Positions 27,565 through 37,968 are shown, numbered from the stretch's first letter. The stretch: 64,000 bases of DNA from an uncultured Hyphomicrobiaceae bacterium (GCA_947258705.1 CAMYJA010000002.1:246478-310477); one strand, 5' to 3'. The notes: generated by a model from the sequence alone, not told the origin. Made by a program: numbers and translations.

Positions 27565-28237
27565 TCCAGATTTCGACGATCCGTCCCTCGGCGTCCGTTC
27601 TGCTCGGATGCAGCCGGGAGCTGAATTGCCAGTGCTCGGCTGCCGCCGCCAATTCGCTCTTCGCTTCGCGCCCCTTGAGAAAGAGCGCTCTTGTATTATT
27701 CGCGAAAAACGGGACGGCATAGTCCAGAAGCCTGTCCAGGGGACTGAGCGCACGCGCCGTAACAACGTCTACCTTACCGACTGTAGGCTTCTCGCCGAGA
27801 GTTTCAATTCGCGCCTCGATGATTTCCACAGAGGTCCCGGTTTCGCGTGCTACCTGGCGGAGGAAAGCGCATTTTTTACCATTACTTTCAACAAGTTGGA
27901 TGGATCTCTCATTTTCACCCTCAAGCATGATTGCGATCACCATTCCCGGAAATCCGGCGCCCGAGCCGAGATCGAGCCAGTTTCGCGAATCAGTTGCATA
28001 GGCAAGAACTTGCGCGGAATCGGCGAAATGGCGCTGCCAGATATGACCGATTGTGGAGGGCGAGACGAGATTGATGGCGCGCTGCCAGGCACGCAGGCGA
28101 TCGGCATAGATCTCCAGCCGGTCGCATGTTTCACGTGAAACCCCGAAGGCACGCGCAAAATCCTCCGGCCCGTGCACGCTGACAAGATCCTGTCCGCCAT
28201 TGCCGTCGGGGCCCGGGGCTTGCGTCTCTGCCGTCAT
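27545..28237 (-). CDS. rsmG: 16S rRNA (guanine527-N7)-methyltransferase
   Basis: RsmG/GidB has SAM-binding [17 protein letters not shown], then [17 protein letters not shown] and [16 protein letters not shown]. The 230-aa length is slightly over the family norm, with an N-terminal extension (APGPDGNGG). Its ATG overlaps the mnmG stop by 4 bp. A parS site sits inside its coding sequence (28127-28142). Confidence 0.95.
   Translation of the reverse strand: MTAETQAPGPDGNGGQDLVSVHGPEDFARAFGVSRETCDRLEIYADRLRAWQRAINLVSPSTIGHIWQRHFADSAQVLAYATDSRNWLDLGSGAGFPGMVIAIMLEGENERSIQLVESNGKKCAFLRQVARETGTSVEIIEARIETLGEKPTVGKVDVVTARALSPLDRLLDYAVPFFANNTRALFLKGREAKSELAAAAEHWQFSSRLHPSRTDAEGRIVEIWNLDSGI
28127..28142. 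promoter_or_regulatory. parS site 1 (inside rsmG)
   Basis: TGTTTCACGTGAAACC matches the universal 16-bp parS palindrome with one end mismatch. It encodes MFHVK-like residues on the rsmG strand (SRETC region). Confidence 0.93.
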
Positions 28238-30144
28238 GCGGAGCGGGCCCGGTCCGGCCTGTTTCCGGCCTTTTTTATGTAAAGCAGGATCAGCATCAGC
28301 GCGGCCGGCGTGATGCCGTCGATACGCGATGCCTGGCCCAGGGTGGACGGCCGGTGATTTTCCAGTTTCTGGCAGACTTCGTTCGAAAGGCCGGAAATGG
28401 CGCGATAATCGAATCCTTGCGGAATCGCGATGTTTTCGTCGCGTCTGAACGCCCTGATGTCCGCATCCTGGCGTTCGAGATAGACCGAATAGCGGGCATC
28501 CGTTTCAATCTGCCTTTGGTGTCCGGCATCGATACCGCTCAACTCCGGCCAGAGCTCTAATATCGAAGCGAAACTTATTTCGGGGTAAGACAGGAGCTCA
28601 AAGGCCGAGCGGCGGCGGCCGTCAAGATTGATCTTGATGCCTGATTTGCGCGCCTCGCTGGGGGTGATGGTGCGGGCCTCCAGCATTTCGGTGGCTGCCT
28701 CGATGGCGAACCGCTTGTCCTCAAAGCGGCGCGCACGGCCGGCCCCGATGCAGCCCAGCTTCAGGCCCAGGGGTGTCAGGCGCTGATCGGCATTGTCCGC
28801 GCGCAGGCGCAGGCGGTATTCGGCGCGGGACGTGAACATGCGGTAGGGCTCGGTAACGCCGCGAGTGACGAGATCGTCGATCATCACGCCGAGATAGCCA
28901 TCGATGCGGCTGACGGTAAATCCCGCGTCATTGCCCGACGCATGGAGCGCTGCGTTAATACCGGCGATCAGGCCTTGCGCGCCCGCTTCCTCATAACCCG
29001 TCGTGCCGTTGATCTGACCAGCCAGGAAAAGCGCGGCGACCTTCTTCAGCTCCAGCGTCGGTGTCAATTCGCGCGGATCGACATAATCATATTCAATGGC
29101 ATAGCCATGGCGGATGATGCGCGCCTGTTCCAGACCCGGAATGGTTTTCAGGAACGCCTCCTGGACCTCCTCGGAGAGCGAGGTGGATATGCCGTTGGGA
29201 TAGATCGTCCGGTCGTCAAGACCTTCGGGCTCGAGGAATATCTGATGCGAGGGCCGGTCCTCGAATCGCACAACCTTGTCCTCGATGGACGGGCAATAGC
29301 GCGGGCCCGTGCTTTCGATCTGGCCCGAATAAATCGGCGCCTCATGTAGATTGTCCCTGATCAGCGCATGTGTGTCCGGGGTCGTGTGGGTAATATGACA
29401 GTTCACCTGCGGCACCTTGATCGCTTCCGTCATGAAGGAAAAGGGCTGTGGCGGCGTGTCACCGGCCTGGGCCTGCAAACCGTCCCATTTGACGGTCGTT
29501 CCGTCGAGACGCGGCGGCGTACCGGTTTTCAGGCGGCCCATATTGAGGCCGAGCCCGTACAGGCGTCTGGAAAGACCGATGGAGGGCGCCTCGCCAACGC
29601 GTCCCGCCGGGATCTTCCTGGGGCCCAGGTGGATGAGGCCATTCAGGAACGTGCCCGTGGTGATGACCACGGCGCCGGCCCGGTAGGTCATTCCGTCCTT
29701 CGTCACGACGCCGGCGACGCGGTTATCCGCAACGCACAGGTCTTCCGCCTCGGCCTCGATGATTTCGAGGTTCTCCATATCGGCTATTGCCCGCTGCATG
29801 GCCGTGCGGTAAAGGCTGCGGTCGATCTGCGCGCGCGGTCCCTGGACGGCCGGTCCCTTGGACCTGTTCAGCAGGCGAAACTGGATCCCCGCCTCATCCG
29901 CCATGCGGCCCATCAGGCCATCGAGAGCGTCGATCTCGCGCACCAGATGCCCCTTGCCCAGGCCGCCAATGGCCGGATTGCAGGACATTTCGCCGATGGT
30001 CGCGAAACGATGGGTGATGAGGGCCGTTCTGGCGCCCATGCGCGCCGCCGCCGCCGCCGCCTCGGCACCAGCGTGGCCGCCACCGATGACGATCACGTCA
30101 TAGACGCTAGCGTCATGGCTGTCGTTTTCTCGATCTGAGGTCAT
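28234..30144 (-). CDS. mnmG: tRNA uridine-5-carboxymethylaminomethyl modification enzyme MnmG
   Basis: MnmG (GidA) works with MnmE to modify U34 of certain tRNAs. The 636-aa protein has the FAD motif [53 protein letters not shown], the [16 protein letters not shown] segment and the C-terminal helical domain. A poly-Ala stretch follows the FAD motif. The two partner genes are separated by an AGGAATC/parS region. Confidence 0.98.
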   Translation of the reverse strand: MTSDRENDSHDASVYDVIVIGGGHAGAEAAAAAARMGARTALITHRFATIGEMSCNPAIGGLGKGHLVREIDALDGLMGRMADEAGIQFRLLNRSKGPAVQGPRAQIDRSLYRTAMQRAIADMENLEIIEAEAEDLCVADNRVAGVVTKDGMTYRAGAVVITTGTFLNGLIHLGPRKIPAGRVGEAPSIGLSRRLYGLGLNMGRLKTGTPPRLDGTTVKWDGLQAQAGDTPPQPFSFMTEAIKVPQVNCHITHTTPDTHALIRDNLHEAPIYSGQIESTGPRYCPSIEDKVVRFEDRPSHQIFLEPEGLDDRTIYPNGISTSLSEEVQEAFLKTIPGLEQARIIRHGYAIEYDYVDPRELTPTLELKKVAALFLAGQINGTTGYEEAGAQGLIAGINAALHASGNDAGFTVSRIDGYLGVMIDDLVTRGVTEPYRMFTSRAEYRLRLRADNADQRLTPLGLKLGCIGAGRARRFEDKRFAIEAATEMLEARTITPSEARKSGIKINLDGRRRSAFELLSYPEISFASILELWPELSGIDAGHQRQIETDARYSVYLERQDADIRAFRRDENIAIPQGFDYRAISGLSNEVCQKLENHRPSTLGQASRIDGITPAALMLILLYIKKAGNRPDRARSA

Positions 30145-30242
30145 GGAGATTATCTTATGTTTCGTGAAGCGGGACAGTAGCTGATCCGGGAGACCGGGTC
30201 AAAAGCCTTTCTTGCCGGCGCGTCACGGAGCAGATCATGCCA

Positions 30243-30342
30243 AATTCCCAATTGGAAGATTCAGGAATCCCTTAATTCGTTTTAGGAATCCCCCTCCACT
30301 CTTTAGGAATCATCCTCCCTCAACCTCCCTCATATAGGAATC
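30243..30342. repeat. AGGAATC array A (between mnmG and mnmE)
   Basis: The heptamer AGGAATC starts at 30263, 30284, 30305 and 30336, so spacings are 21, 21 and 31 bp, close to 2, 2 and 3 helical turns, all on the same strand. The first 29 bp (30243-30271) are identical to 31943-31971 in array B. A parS follows at 30372. No gene is present in 30145-30401. Confidence 0.9.
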
Positions 30343-30371
30343 CCAGGCATTCCCATCAATCAGGATCTGCG

Positions 30372-30387
30372 TGTTTCACGTGAAACA
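30372..30387. promoter_or_regulatory. parS site 2 (between mnmG and mnmE)
   Basis: A perfect 16-bp TGTTTCACGTGAAACA palindrome, 15 bp from the mnmE stop codon and 30 bp from the last AGGAATC of array A. Confidence 0.97.
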
Positions 30388-30401
30388 TCGAATCTTTTGA
30401 A

Positions 30402-31793
30402 TCACTTACCAATGCAGAAGCTTGCGAAGAGATCGTCCAGCACGTCCTCGACATCGATACGGCCGGTGATGCGGCCGATGGCGTGTGCCGCCCGGCGCAG
30501 ATCTTCGGCGCGCAGCTCCAATTCGCGTCCGGGGCTCTCGAGAAACAGGTCTATGGACCGCGCACATTCGTTTAAATGATCGCGGTGGCGGGCCCTGGTA
30601 ATGACGGGGGCCTCCTCTTGAGCCATGCCGCTTTCCGCCGAGCCGGTGATCAGGGATATCAGCGCATCCATACCCTCGCCGGTTTTGGCAGACACGTATA
30701 ATGCGGGTGTTTCGGGTAATTCGGGTAATTCTGGCCCATCCGCCGATGTGGCCTGCCCGGCTTTGCCCACTAGGTCCGATTTATTGGCGATGGTGACGAT
30801 GTTTCGGCCCGCAAGTTCCTGCGGCCCGTTTTCGGCCCCGCCGGAGGTCCCCGCCTCCGTTACCCAGATAATCAAATCGGCGTCTTTGGCGTGTTTCAGG
30901 CTGCGGGACATGCCTTCGCGTTCTATGTCCGACACGCCCTCCGATGCCCTGATGCCGGCCGTATCCGTGATCAGCACCGGCCAGCCCTGGAGGTCGAGAA
31001 AAACCTGGATGGCATCCCGGGTCGTTCCCGCCTCAGAGGATGTGATGGCCGCATCGCGGCGGGCCAGGCTGTTGAGCAGGCTGGATTTGCCGACATTGGG
31101 CGGTCCCGCCAGGACGACGCGGTAGCCGTCGCGGATGATTTCACCGCTTCTTTGCGCCTCAATATGGTGCTCGATTTCCGATTTCAGGGTTTTCAGGATG
31201 GCCGTGGCCTGGCCGATGGCCGCCACGCTGACATCTTCCTCGTCGGAAAAATCGATTTCGGCCTCGATCAGCGCCTGGGCCCTGATTAATTCGTGACGCC
31301 AGCCCTCATAGATCGCGGAAAGGCCGCCACCCATCTGCCGCAGGGCCTGTTTGCGCTGCGCTTCGGTTTCGGCATTAATCAGATCGGCAAGGCCTTCCGT
31401 TTCAGTTAGATCGAGCTTGCCGCTTTGAAAGGCGCGCCGGGTGAACTCTCCGGGATCTGCCGCGCGTAGATGCGGTTCGTCCTCAAGCATGTCGATGAGG
31501 CCCGAAATGACGGCCCGGCCGCCATGGGCATGTAGTTCGGCGACATCTTCCCCCGTGAAGCTGCCGGGCCCTGGAAACCACAGCAACAAACCGCGGTCAA
31601 TGACCTCGTCCGTCGCAGGATTGCGAAAGGCCTTTAGGCCTGCCTTGCGCGGTTGCGGCAATGATCCGCATATGCGCGAGATCACCTCGCGCGCATGGGG
31701 GCCCGAAATACGGATCACGGCCACGCCGGATTTGCCGCGGCCCGATGACAGGGCAAATATTGTATCGTTGCCGGAATTGATGGTTTTGCTCAT
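30402..31793 (-). CDS. mnmE: tRNA modification GTPase MnmE
   Basis: MnmE (TrmE) partners MnmG. The preferred ATG at 31793 gives 463 aa starting near TIFALSSGRGKSGVAVIRISG, the normal N-terminus. An in-frame upstream ATG at 31895 would add 34 unrelated residues. The protein has the helical domain, the G domain with GPPNVGKSSLLNSL, DTAGIR and NKSDL, and the C-terminal FCIGK signature with its invariant cysteine. Confidence 0.97.
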   Translation of the reverse strand: MSKTINSGNDTIFALSSGRGKSGVAVIRISGPHAREVISRICGSLPQPRKAGLKAFRNPATDEVIDRGLLLWFPGPGSFTGEDVAELHAHGGRAVISGLIDMLEDEPHLRAADPGEFTRRAFQSGKLDLTETEGLADLINAETEAQRKQALRQMGGGLSAIYEGWRHELIRAQALIEAEIDFSDEEDVSVAAIGQATAILKTLKSEIEHHIEAQRSGEIIRDGYRVVLAGPPNVGKSSLLNSLARRDAAITSSEAGTTRDAIQVFLDLQGWPVLITDTAGIRASEGVSDIEREGMSRSLKHAKDADLIIWVTEAGTSGGAENGPQELAGRNIVTIANKSDLVGKAGQATSADGPELPELPETPALYVSAKTGEGMDALISLITGSAESGMAQEEAPVITRARHRDHLNECARSIDLFLESPGRELELRAEDLRRAAHAIGRITGRIDVEDVLDDLFASFCIGK

Positions 31794-31810
31794 TCTTCGG
31801 GTATTGTTTT

Positions 31811-31840
31811 CGGTCCGGGGGTGTGTGGCCCGGTCCGGGG
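31811..31840. repeat. Duplicated CGGTCCGGGG motif before mnmE
   Basis: CGGTCCGGGG occurs at 31811-31820 and 31831-31840, exactly 20 bp apart, in the leader of mnmE. Confidence 0.7.
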
Positions 31841-31942
31841 GATTTGTGTTCGGGCTCCGGCCCTCATTGGCGGGCACTTTGCCGTGATAGCTCATTGACC
31901 TGGGGATTGGAAGCCTCGGATTATTATGCGCAAAACGCCCGG

Positions 31943-32074
31943 AATTCCCAATTGGAAGATTCAGGAATCCCGAAACGCGTTTTAGGAATCATCCTCCGCA
32001 TTGTAGGAATCCCAATTGCCGATTCAGGAATCCCGCCTCCCCGGTCCTCCCCAAAACAGGAATCCTCAGGAATC
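31943..32074. repeat. AGGAATC array B (between mnmE and the YyaL-like gene)
   Basis: AGGAATC starts at 31963, 31984, 32005, 32026, 32058 and 32068, giving spacings 21, 21, 21, 32 and 10 bp, all close to whole helical turns and all in one orientation. The first 29 bp copy array A, and a parS follows 18 bp after the last motif. No gene lies in 31896-32216. Confidence 0.9.
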
Positions 32075-32092
32075 CCGATTTACGCAAGGGAT

Positions 32093-32108
32093 TGTTTCAC
32101 GTGAAACG
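32093..32108. promoter_or_regulatory. parS site 3
   Basis: TGTTTCACGTGAAACG, one mismatch at the last base of the parS palindrome. It lies about 110 bp before the YyaL-like gene. Confidence 0.93.
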
Positions 32109-32216
32109 TCATGGTTTTTGAATCGGTTAGTGAGTGCGGCTCCCGTCTTGCGGTGGCCGCCCATAAGCTTTAGGTCTTGGTCCACGATCATTCATCCTTT
32201 CAATTTGCGAGGTCTT

Positions 32217-34253
32217 ATGAGCCACAACCGGCTTGGAGAAACCACCAGCCCGTACCTGCTGCAGCATGAAGACAATCCCGTCCATTGGTGGCCTTGGTGC
32301 TCGGAGGCCCTGGAGGCCGCGAAAGCCGAGGACAAGCCGATCCTCCTGTCGGTCGGCTATGCGGCCTGTCACTGGTGCCATGTGATGGCGCATGAAAGCT
32401 TTGAAGATGAGGCAACGGCCGAAGTGATGAACGAGCTCTTCGTCAACATCAAGGTCGACCGTGAAGAGCGTCCGGATATCGACGTGATCTATATGGCCGC
32501 CGTGCACCAGTTTGGCGAGCCCGGAGGCTGGCCATTGACGATGTTTCTGACGCCCGATGGCCGGCCGTTCTGGGGCGGCACTTATTTTCCCAAGGAAAGC
32601 AAGTTCGGCAAGCCGGCATTTACGCACGTTCTCAAGCAGATTTCGCATATCTACAAGGAGGAGCACGACAAGGTGCTCGAAAACGCCAAAGCGATCACGG
32701 CGCATCTGCAGAAAGGCGACGACGGTAGTTCAAGCGCCGGTCTTTCGCCCGGATTTCTGAAACAGGTCGCGGATAAGCTCCAGGGCGCTTTCGATCCCGT
32801 CCATGGCGGCATTCAGGGCGCGCCCAAATTTCCTCAATACACCATTTTCTGGCTGTTATGGCGGGCGGGCATTCAGCTCGATCTTGCCGATTGCCGCAAG
32901 GCCATCGAGAATACGCTCAGCCATATTTGCCAGGGCGGGATCTATGATCATCTCGGCGGCGGGTTTGCCCGCTATTCGGTCGATGAGCGCTGGCTGGCAC
33001 CGCATTTCGAAAAGATGCTCTACGACAATGCGCTTCTTCTCGAACTCCTGACGGAAGTCTGGCGCGAAACGCCGCTTCCCCTCTATGAAGCGCGGGTGCG
33101 GGAAACGATCGCATGGCTCAAACGCGAAATGATCGTGGAAGGCGGCGGATTTGCCGCTTCGCTGGATGCGGATTCGGAAGGCGAGGAAGGCCGCTTCTAT
33201 GTCTGGTCGGAGGCGGAGATCGACGAAGCTCTGGATCCGGAGGACAGCACTTTTTTCAAGTCGGTTTACGATGTCAGCGGCGGCGGCAACTGGGAGGGGA
33301 AAAATATCCTCAACCGCCTCAAGGATTTCACGGCGCACAGCGTTGATGACGAGGAAAGATTGCAGGCGCTCAGATCGAAGCTTCTGGACCTGCGCGACGG
33401 CCGGGTCCGGCCCGGTTGGGACGACAAGGTTCTTGCCGACTGGAACGGCTTGATGATCGCGGCGCTGGTCCGGGCGGCGGACGTGTTTGACGAGCCCGGC
33501 TGGCGCGACCTCGCCCAATCTGCTTATGATTTCGTCAAGGCCTCGATGACGCGCGACGGCCGCCTGATACATTCCTACAGGGCCGGACGGGCCCAGGCTC
33601 CTGCGACGGCCGCGGATTACGCCAATATGATCTGGGCCGCGCTCAGGCTTCACCAGTCGAAGGGGGACCGGGTTTATCTCGATGACGCGCTTGGCTGGCT
33701 GTCGGTCCTCGACGCGCATTACTGGGACGCGGCGCGTGGCGGATATTACTTCACCGCCGACGATACGACAGATCTGATCGTGCGGACGAAATCGGCCAAT
33801 GACGACGCCCTGCCTAATGCCAACGGCACCATGATCTCGAATCTGGTGGCCCTGTCGATGCTTGCGGGCGACGTGGAACTGATGGATCGCGCCCGCGTCA
33901 TTCTCGACGGTTTCGCCAATGATCTGAAAGAAAACCTCTTTTCCCATGGCGGCCTGCTGGCGGCGAGTTTCGATCTCTTTTCACCGCAGCAGATCGTCGT
34001 CCTTCAGGAAAACGGATCGGCCGAGATCGGCGGGCTGGCCCATCAGATGCGCCGCCTTTCCCTGCCGGGCGCCGTTCAGAGCATCATTGTTGATACAACT
34101 CAAATAGCCGGTGGTTCGCCCGCGTCAGGCAAAACCATGCAGGACGGCAAGCCAACGGCCTATATCTGCATTAGCGGGACGTGCTCGGCACCCGTAACGG
34201 GTAGTGACGAGCTTGTCGAAAGTTTGAGTGAACAGCGGTTGATCGGTGCGTAG
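32217..34253 (+). CDS. Thioredoxin-domain protein of the YyaL/SSP411 (DUF255) family
   Basis: ATG 32217 gives 678 aa and the family start [25 protein letters not shown]. The thioredoxin-like N-terminal domain has [20 protein letters not shown] and [10 protein letters not shown]. The rest is an (alpha/alpha)6-barrel like that of glycosyl hydrolases/epimerases, with [32 protein letters not shown]. The function is unknown across bacteria. An in-frame extension to 32016 runs through the AGGAATC array and parS and is rejected. Confidence 0.92.
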   Translation: MSHNRLGETTSPYLLQHEDNPVHWWPWCSEALEAAKAEDKPILLSVGYAACHWCHVMAHESFEDEATAEVMNELFVNIKVDREERPDIDVIYMAAVHQFGEPGGWPLTMFLTPDGRPFWGGTYFPKESKFGKPAFTHVLKQISHIYKEEHDKVLENAKAITAHLQKGDDGSSSAGLSPGFLKQVADKLQGAFDPVHGGIQGAPKFPQYTIFWLLWRAGIQLDLADCRKAIENTLSHICQGGIYDHLGGGFARYSVDERWLAPHFEKMLYDNALLLELLTEVWRETPLPLYEARVRETIAWLKREMIVEGGGFAASLDADSEGEEGRFYVWSEAEIDEALDPEDSTFFKSVYDVSGGGNWEGKNILNRLKDFTAHSVDDEERLQALRSKLLDLRDGRVRPGWDDKVLADWNGLMIAALVRAADVFDEPGWRDLAQSAYDFVKASMTRDGRLIHSYRAGRAQAPATAADYANMIWAALRLHQSKGDRVYLDDALGWLSVLDAHYWDAARGGYYFTADDTTDLIVRTKSANDDALPNANGTMISNLVALSMLAGDVELMDRARVILDGFANDLKENLFSHGGLLAASFDLFSPQQIVVLQENGSAEIGGLAHQMRRLSLPGAVQSIIVDTTQIAGGSPASGKTMQDGKPTAYICISGTCSAPVTGSDELVESLSEQRLIGA

Positions 34254-34275
34254 AGAATGCAGCTTCAAGAACGCA

Positions 34276-34402
34276 ACCTCATGGTGAGGAGGCGCAACGC
34301 GCCGTCTCGACCCATTGGCGGCAAAGAAACCGATTGGAGCTTCTCAGCCCATCCTTCGAGACGACATGGGCCAGTCTTGGCCCATGTCCCTCAGGATGAG
34401 GT
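34276..34402. repeat. Dispersed intergenic repeat, copy 1
   Basis: The element begins CCTCATGGTGAGGAGGCG, has internal CGTCTCGA and CCATCCTTCGAGACG, and ends CCCTCAGGATGAGG, so its two halves are inverted relatives. The same framework recurs at 53170-53310. It lies between the YyaL-like gene and rho in 34254-34500, which holds no gene. Confidence 0.7.
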
Positions 34403-34500
34403 GGTGTTCGGTAAGAAGGAAAATACAGCGAGCCACAATGCCTGCCCTAAAACCGGGCGTAGGTTTCACCTACGCCCCGAATGTTCATGCAGGATTCGCT

Positions 34501-35766
34501 TTATGTATTCATACTGTCGAAGAACTCGTCATTGTTCTTGGTCTGCTTGAGCTTGTCGAGCAGGAATTCAACACCGTCCATCGTGCCCATGGGATTGAGA
34601 ATGCGCCTGAGCACATACATCTTCTTGAGCTGATCCTCGGGCACGAGCAGCTCTTCCTTGCGGGTGCCGGATTTGGCGATGTCGATGGCGGGGAATATGC
34701 GTTTATCGGCGACCTTGCGGTCAAGTATGATTTCCGAGTTGCCCGTTCCCTTGAATTCCTCGAAAATAACCTCGTCCATGCGGCTGCCGGTATCGATCAG
34801 CGCCGTTGCGATGATGGTGAGGGAGCCGCCCTCTTCGATGTTGCGCGCGGCGCCAAAGAAGCGTTTTGGCCGTTGCAGCGCGTTTGAATCGACCCCGCCC
34901 GTGAGCACCTTGCCGGAGCTCGGCACCACCGTGTTATAGGCACGGCCCAGCCGCGTGATCGAATCGAGCAGGATGACGACATCGCGCTTGTGCTCGACCA
35001 GGCGTTTGGCTTTTTCAATGACCATTTCCGAAACCTGCACATGCCGTGTCGGCGGCTCGTCGAAAGTCGAGGAGACCACCTCGCCCTTGACCGAGCGCTG
35101 CATGTCCGTCACCTCCTCGGGCCGTTCGTCGATCAGCAGAACGATGACAAAGCATTCCGGGTGGTTGGCCGTGATCGAATGGGCGATATTTTGCAGGATC
35201 ACGGTTTTACCGGTCCTTGGCGGCGCCACGATCAGACCGCGCTGACCCTTGCCGAGCGGCGCCACAATATCGATGACACGGCCGGATTTATCCTTCAACG
35301 TGGGGTCGTCGATTTCCATCTCCATCCATTCATCGGGATAGAGCGGCGTCAGATTGTCGAAATGGACCTTGTGGCGGGCCTTGTCGGGTTCGTCGAAATT
35401 GATCGTGTTGACCTTGAGGAGGGCAAAATAACGCTCCCCCTCCTTGGGGCTTCTGATTTCTCCTTCCACGGTGTCGCCCGTGCGCAGGCCGAAGCGCCTG
35501 ATCTGGCTCGGGGATACGTAGATATCGTCGGGTCCCGGCAGATAGTTCGCTTCGGGCGAGCGCAAAAAGCCAAAACCGTCCGGCAACACCTCGACGACGC
35601 CGATGCCCGTGATTTCAACCTCGCGGGCCGCCAGCTGCTTGAGGATGGCGAACATCAACTCCTGCTTGCGCATGGTGCTGGCATTTTCAACCTCCACCTC
35701 CTCGGCGAAAGTGAGCAATTCGGTGGGACTCTTGATCTTGAGCTCTTCGAGCTTCATTTGTTGCAT
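34501..35766 (-). CDS. rho: Transcription termination factor Rho
   Basis: Rho is the hexameric RNA-dependent ATPase for factor-dependent termination. The 421-aa protein has the N-terminal helical domain, the cold-shock-like RNA site [29 protein letters not shown], the P-loop [29 protein letters not shown], and the Q/R-loop [13 protein letters not shown]. It lies downstream of hemE-hemJ with a 283-bp structured leader. Confidence 0.98.
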   Translation of the reverse strand: MQQMKLEELKIKSPTELLTFAEEVEVENASTMRKQELMFAILKQLAAREVEITGIGVVEVLPDGFGFLRSPEANYLPGPDDIYVSPSQIRRFGLRTGDTVEGEIRSPKEGERYFALLKVNTINFDEPDKARHKVHFDNLTPLYPDEWMEMEIDDPTLKDKSGRVIDIVAPLGKGQRGLIVAPPRTGKTVILQNIAHSITANHPECFVIVLLIDERPEEVTDMQRSVKGEVVSSTFDEPPTRHVQVSEMVIEKAKRLVEHKRDVVILLDSITRLGRAYNTVVPSSGKVLTGGVDSNALQRPKRFFGAARNIEEGGSLTIIATALIDTGSRMDEVIFEEFKGTGNSEIILDRKVADKRIFPAIDIAKSGTRKEELLVPEDQLKKMYVLRRILNPMGTMDGVEFLLDKLKQTKNNDEFFDSMNT

Positions 35767-36049
35767 TGGGAGAACTCCGCGTGGGCTGTTGCAGCCGATA
35801 GGTAGAAGCAGGAGATGATAACCTGCGAATGGTGGGGTATTTTTGCCTGGAAAAGGCGAAATCCGAAGATCGGCCGGACCCGGGAACTCGACCGGACTTG
35901 GTTGGGACTTAAGTCCGGTTCAATCCCGGACTCGTCCGGACTGGTCCGGAATTATCCGGGTCTTGGCGATTTACAAGTCTATATATCAAAGTCGGGCCTG
36001 AAACGGAAGACGATAGTTGACCTAATTTGCGGCCCTTGAGGATTTTATG
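35767..36049. other. rho leader region with phased TCCGGA motifs
   Basis: No gene is present. On the plus strand CCGGA-type motifs lie at 35874, 35892, 35926, 35936 and 35946 with CCGGG at 35956; the last four are exactly 10 bp apart. A 9-bp hairpin (ACCGGACTT 35891-35899 with AAGTCCGGT 35911-35919) and the palindrome GGACTTAAGTCC (35905-35916) overlap it. It would form the 5' leader of rho, which is known to autoregulate in other bacteria. Confidence 0.7.
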
Positions 36050-36472
36050 TCACGAAAACGGTTTGACGACGACCAGGATGACGATAAACGCCATCAGAAC
36101 TGTCGGAACTTCATTGGCGAGGCGGTAGAATTTCTCGCTTTTTTGATTGTTGTCAGAAGCGAAATCGCGCGCCCAGCGCACCGTCAGATGGTAATAATAG
36201 GTCATCAGGACCACAAGCGCGAATTTCAGCAGAAACCATGGTTCAAACCAGATGTCCTGCATATAGGCGAGTATGAGACCGAGCGCCCAGGTGACGACGC
36301 TGGCCGGTGCCATGATTATCCTCAAGAGCCGCTTTTCCATGATCTTGAAGGTTTCCGATTGTCTGGAACCGGGTTCGGCCTGGCAGTGATAGACGAAAAG
36401 CCGTGGGAGATAAAAAAGTCCTGCCATCCAGGCGATTACGGCCATGATGTGCAACGCCTTCAACCAGAGCAT
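36050..36472 (-). CDS. hemJ: Protoporphyrinogen IX oxidase HemJ
   Basis: The 140-aa membrane protein has four helices, starting LKALHIMAVIAWMAGLFYLPRLFVYH with the conserved His, then RRL-type KRLLRIIMAPA and the WFLLKFALVVLMTYYYH segment. HemJ oxidises protoporphyrinogen in haem synthesis where HemG and HemY are absent. Its place 21 bp after hemE supports the pathway. Confidence 0.93.
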   Translation of the reverse strand: MLWLKALHIMAVIAWMAGLFYLPRLFVYHCQAEPGSRQSETFKIMEKRLLRIIMAPASVVTWALGLILAYMQDIWFEPWFLLKFALVVLMTYYYHLTVRWARDFASDNNQKSEKFYRLANEVPTVLMAFIVILVVVKPFS

Positions 36473-36493
36473 GGGCCTTCTCCTCGCCGCGTC

Positions 36494-37540
36494 CTAACCG
36501 GCAGCGCGAATTCTGTCGACCAGGCGCGCGACATGTTCGGGCGGCGTTTGCGGAACAATGCCATGTCCGAGATTGAATATGAACGGCTTGCCGGACATGG
36601 TTTCGAGAATCTCATCCACCCTGCGGTCGAGCGCCTCGCCGCCGGTTACCAAGAGCAGCGGATCGAGATTTCCCTGCACCGTGCCAAGCGGGCTGAGATG
36701 ATCGCGCATATAGGACAATGGCAGGGATGTATCGCATGAGATGCCGTCGACATTCGTCGCTTTCAAATAAGTTTCGTAGCCCGGTCCGGATCCGCGTGGA
36801 AAACCGATGATGGGCAGGTTGGGGTGCTGCGACTTGATCTCTCGAACGATTCTACGGGTCGGGTCAATGGACCATTTCAAAAACTCGTCATCGGACAGGT
36901 TGCCGGCCCAGCTGTCGAAGATCTGGAGAAGGTTGACGCCGGCTTTAACCTGGCCCAGCAGATAATCGACGGACGTCGTCACGAGCAGATCGATGAGTTG
37001 TTTGAAGGCTTGCGGGTTTTGATAGGCGAACAGGCGTGTGACCGCCTGATCCACGGAACCGCGGCCGCCGACCATGTAGGTGGCGACGGTCCAGGGGGCG
37101 CCGCAAAAGCCGATCAGGGCTGTTTCTTCGGGCAGCGCCGAGCGAATGCTCGAGACGGCTTCGTAGACATGGCGGAATTTTTCTTCCACCTTGTCGGGCG
37201 TCAGCGCCTTGATGTCGTCAAGAGATTTCAACGGATCCAGACGCGGACCTTCGCCCTCGACGAATTCGAGGTGCTGGCCGAGCGCGTGGGGGACGACGAG
37301 AATGTCCGAAAACAGAATGGCGGCGTCGAAGCCGAAACGGCGGATCGGCTGCAGGGTGACTTCGGTCGCGAATTCCGGCGAATAGCAAAGGTCGAGAAAG
37401 GATCCCGCCTTGGCTCTGAGTTCACGGTATTCGGGCAGATAGCGGCCTGCCTGACGCATCAGCCAGACGGGGGGTATTGGGGTTGGCTGATGATTGAAGG
37501 GATTTAAAATTGAAAAGCCGGTTGGCTGAGGTTCGGACAT
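36494..37540 (-). CDS. hemE: Uroporphyrinogen decarboxylase
   Basis: HemE converts uroporphyrinogen III to coproporphyrinogen III. The 348-aa protein has PPVWLMRQAGRYLPEYRELR with the active-site Arg residues, AILFSDILVVPHALG, GFCGAPWTVATYMVGGRGS, and FNLGHGIVPQTPPEHVA near the end. It borders the candidate oriC, as in Caulobacter and Rickettsia. Confidence 0.97.
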   Translation of the reverse strand: MSEPQPTGFSILNPFNHQPTPIPPVWLMRQAGRYLPEYRELRAKAGSFLDLCYSPEFATEVTLQPIRRFGFDAAILFSDILVVPHALGQHLEFVEGEGPRLDPLKSLDDIKALTPDKVEEKFRHVYEAVSSIRSALPEETALIGFCGAPWTVATYMVGGRGSVDQAVTRLFAYQNPQAFKQLIDLLVTTSVDYLLGQVKAGVNLLQIFDSWAGNLSDDEFLKWSIDPTRRIVREIKSQHPNLPIIGFPRGSGPGYETYLKATNVDGISCDTSLPLSYMRDHLSPLGTVQGNLDPLLLVTGGEALDRRVDEILETMSGKPFIFNLGHGIVPQTPPEHVARLVDRIRAAG

Positions 37541-37968
37541 GAAACGCTACGATGAGCCTCGTCTAAAAAAATCTAATAAATAGAATCTTATTGATTGTTG
37601 TTGTTATTGTTGTGCGTTGGATTACGGAGATTATTCGTTTTCCACCTTTCGTCAACATCTTGTTGTTGCAGGCGAAAAATAAACGTTTAAATTTCAGCTC
37701 ATTGTGGACTTTTTGCCCGGTGATGACTTGTTTAGCGCCCTTTCATGTCATAAGCACGGAATATGCGTGGTTGATAGGTTGTACTCGAACCTGGTGATAA
37801 GTGCTGGATCAGCGTGGAGGGGATGTGCATCGATGGCGCGCCTGGAAATGTTTAAAATCTGACCTCTTCGGGTGAACGTGTGGATTAAACCGATGCCTTT
37901 TGTGCACGGGGCGGTGGAGAAGAATTCAAGCCGCCGATCATTTCTTTTAATGCGGGAGTAATCCACAA
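37541..37968. other. Candidate chromosome replication origin (oriC)
   Basis: This 428-bp non-coding gap lies between hemE and ppsR, the position of oriC in Caulobacter. Two copies of the DnaA-box variant TGTGGATTA occur (37879-37887 plus strand, 37959-37967 minus strand). A weaker TGTGGACTT lies at 37703-37711 and TGATCCAGC (minus) at 37803-37811. An AT-rich run (about 37565-37610) next to hemE could be the unwinding element. TTAA-N7-GTAA (37947-37961), one base off the CtrA consensus, abuts the last DnaA box. The call rests mainly on conserved gene order. Confidence 0.75.

Noticed and set aside
32016-32216. 67-residue N-terminal extension of the YyaL-like protein
   Set aside because: It would translate the AGGAATC array and parS; the family start is at 32217.
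32856-33947. 363-codon minus-strand frame inside the YyaL-like gene
   Set aside because: Antisense shadow of a conserved protein with no recognisable features.
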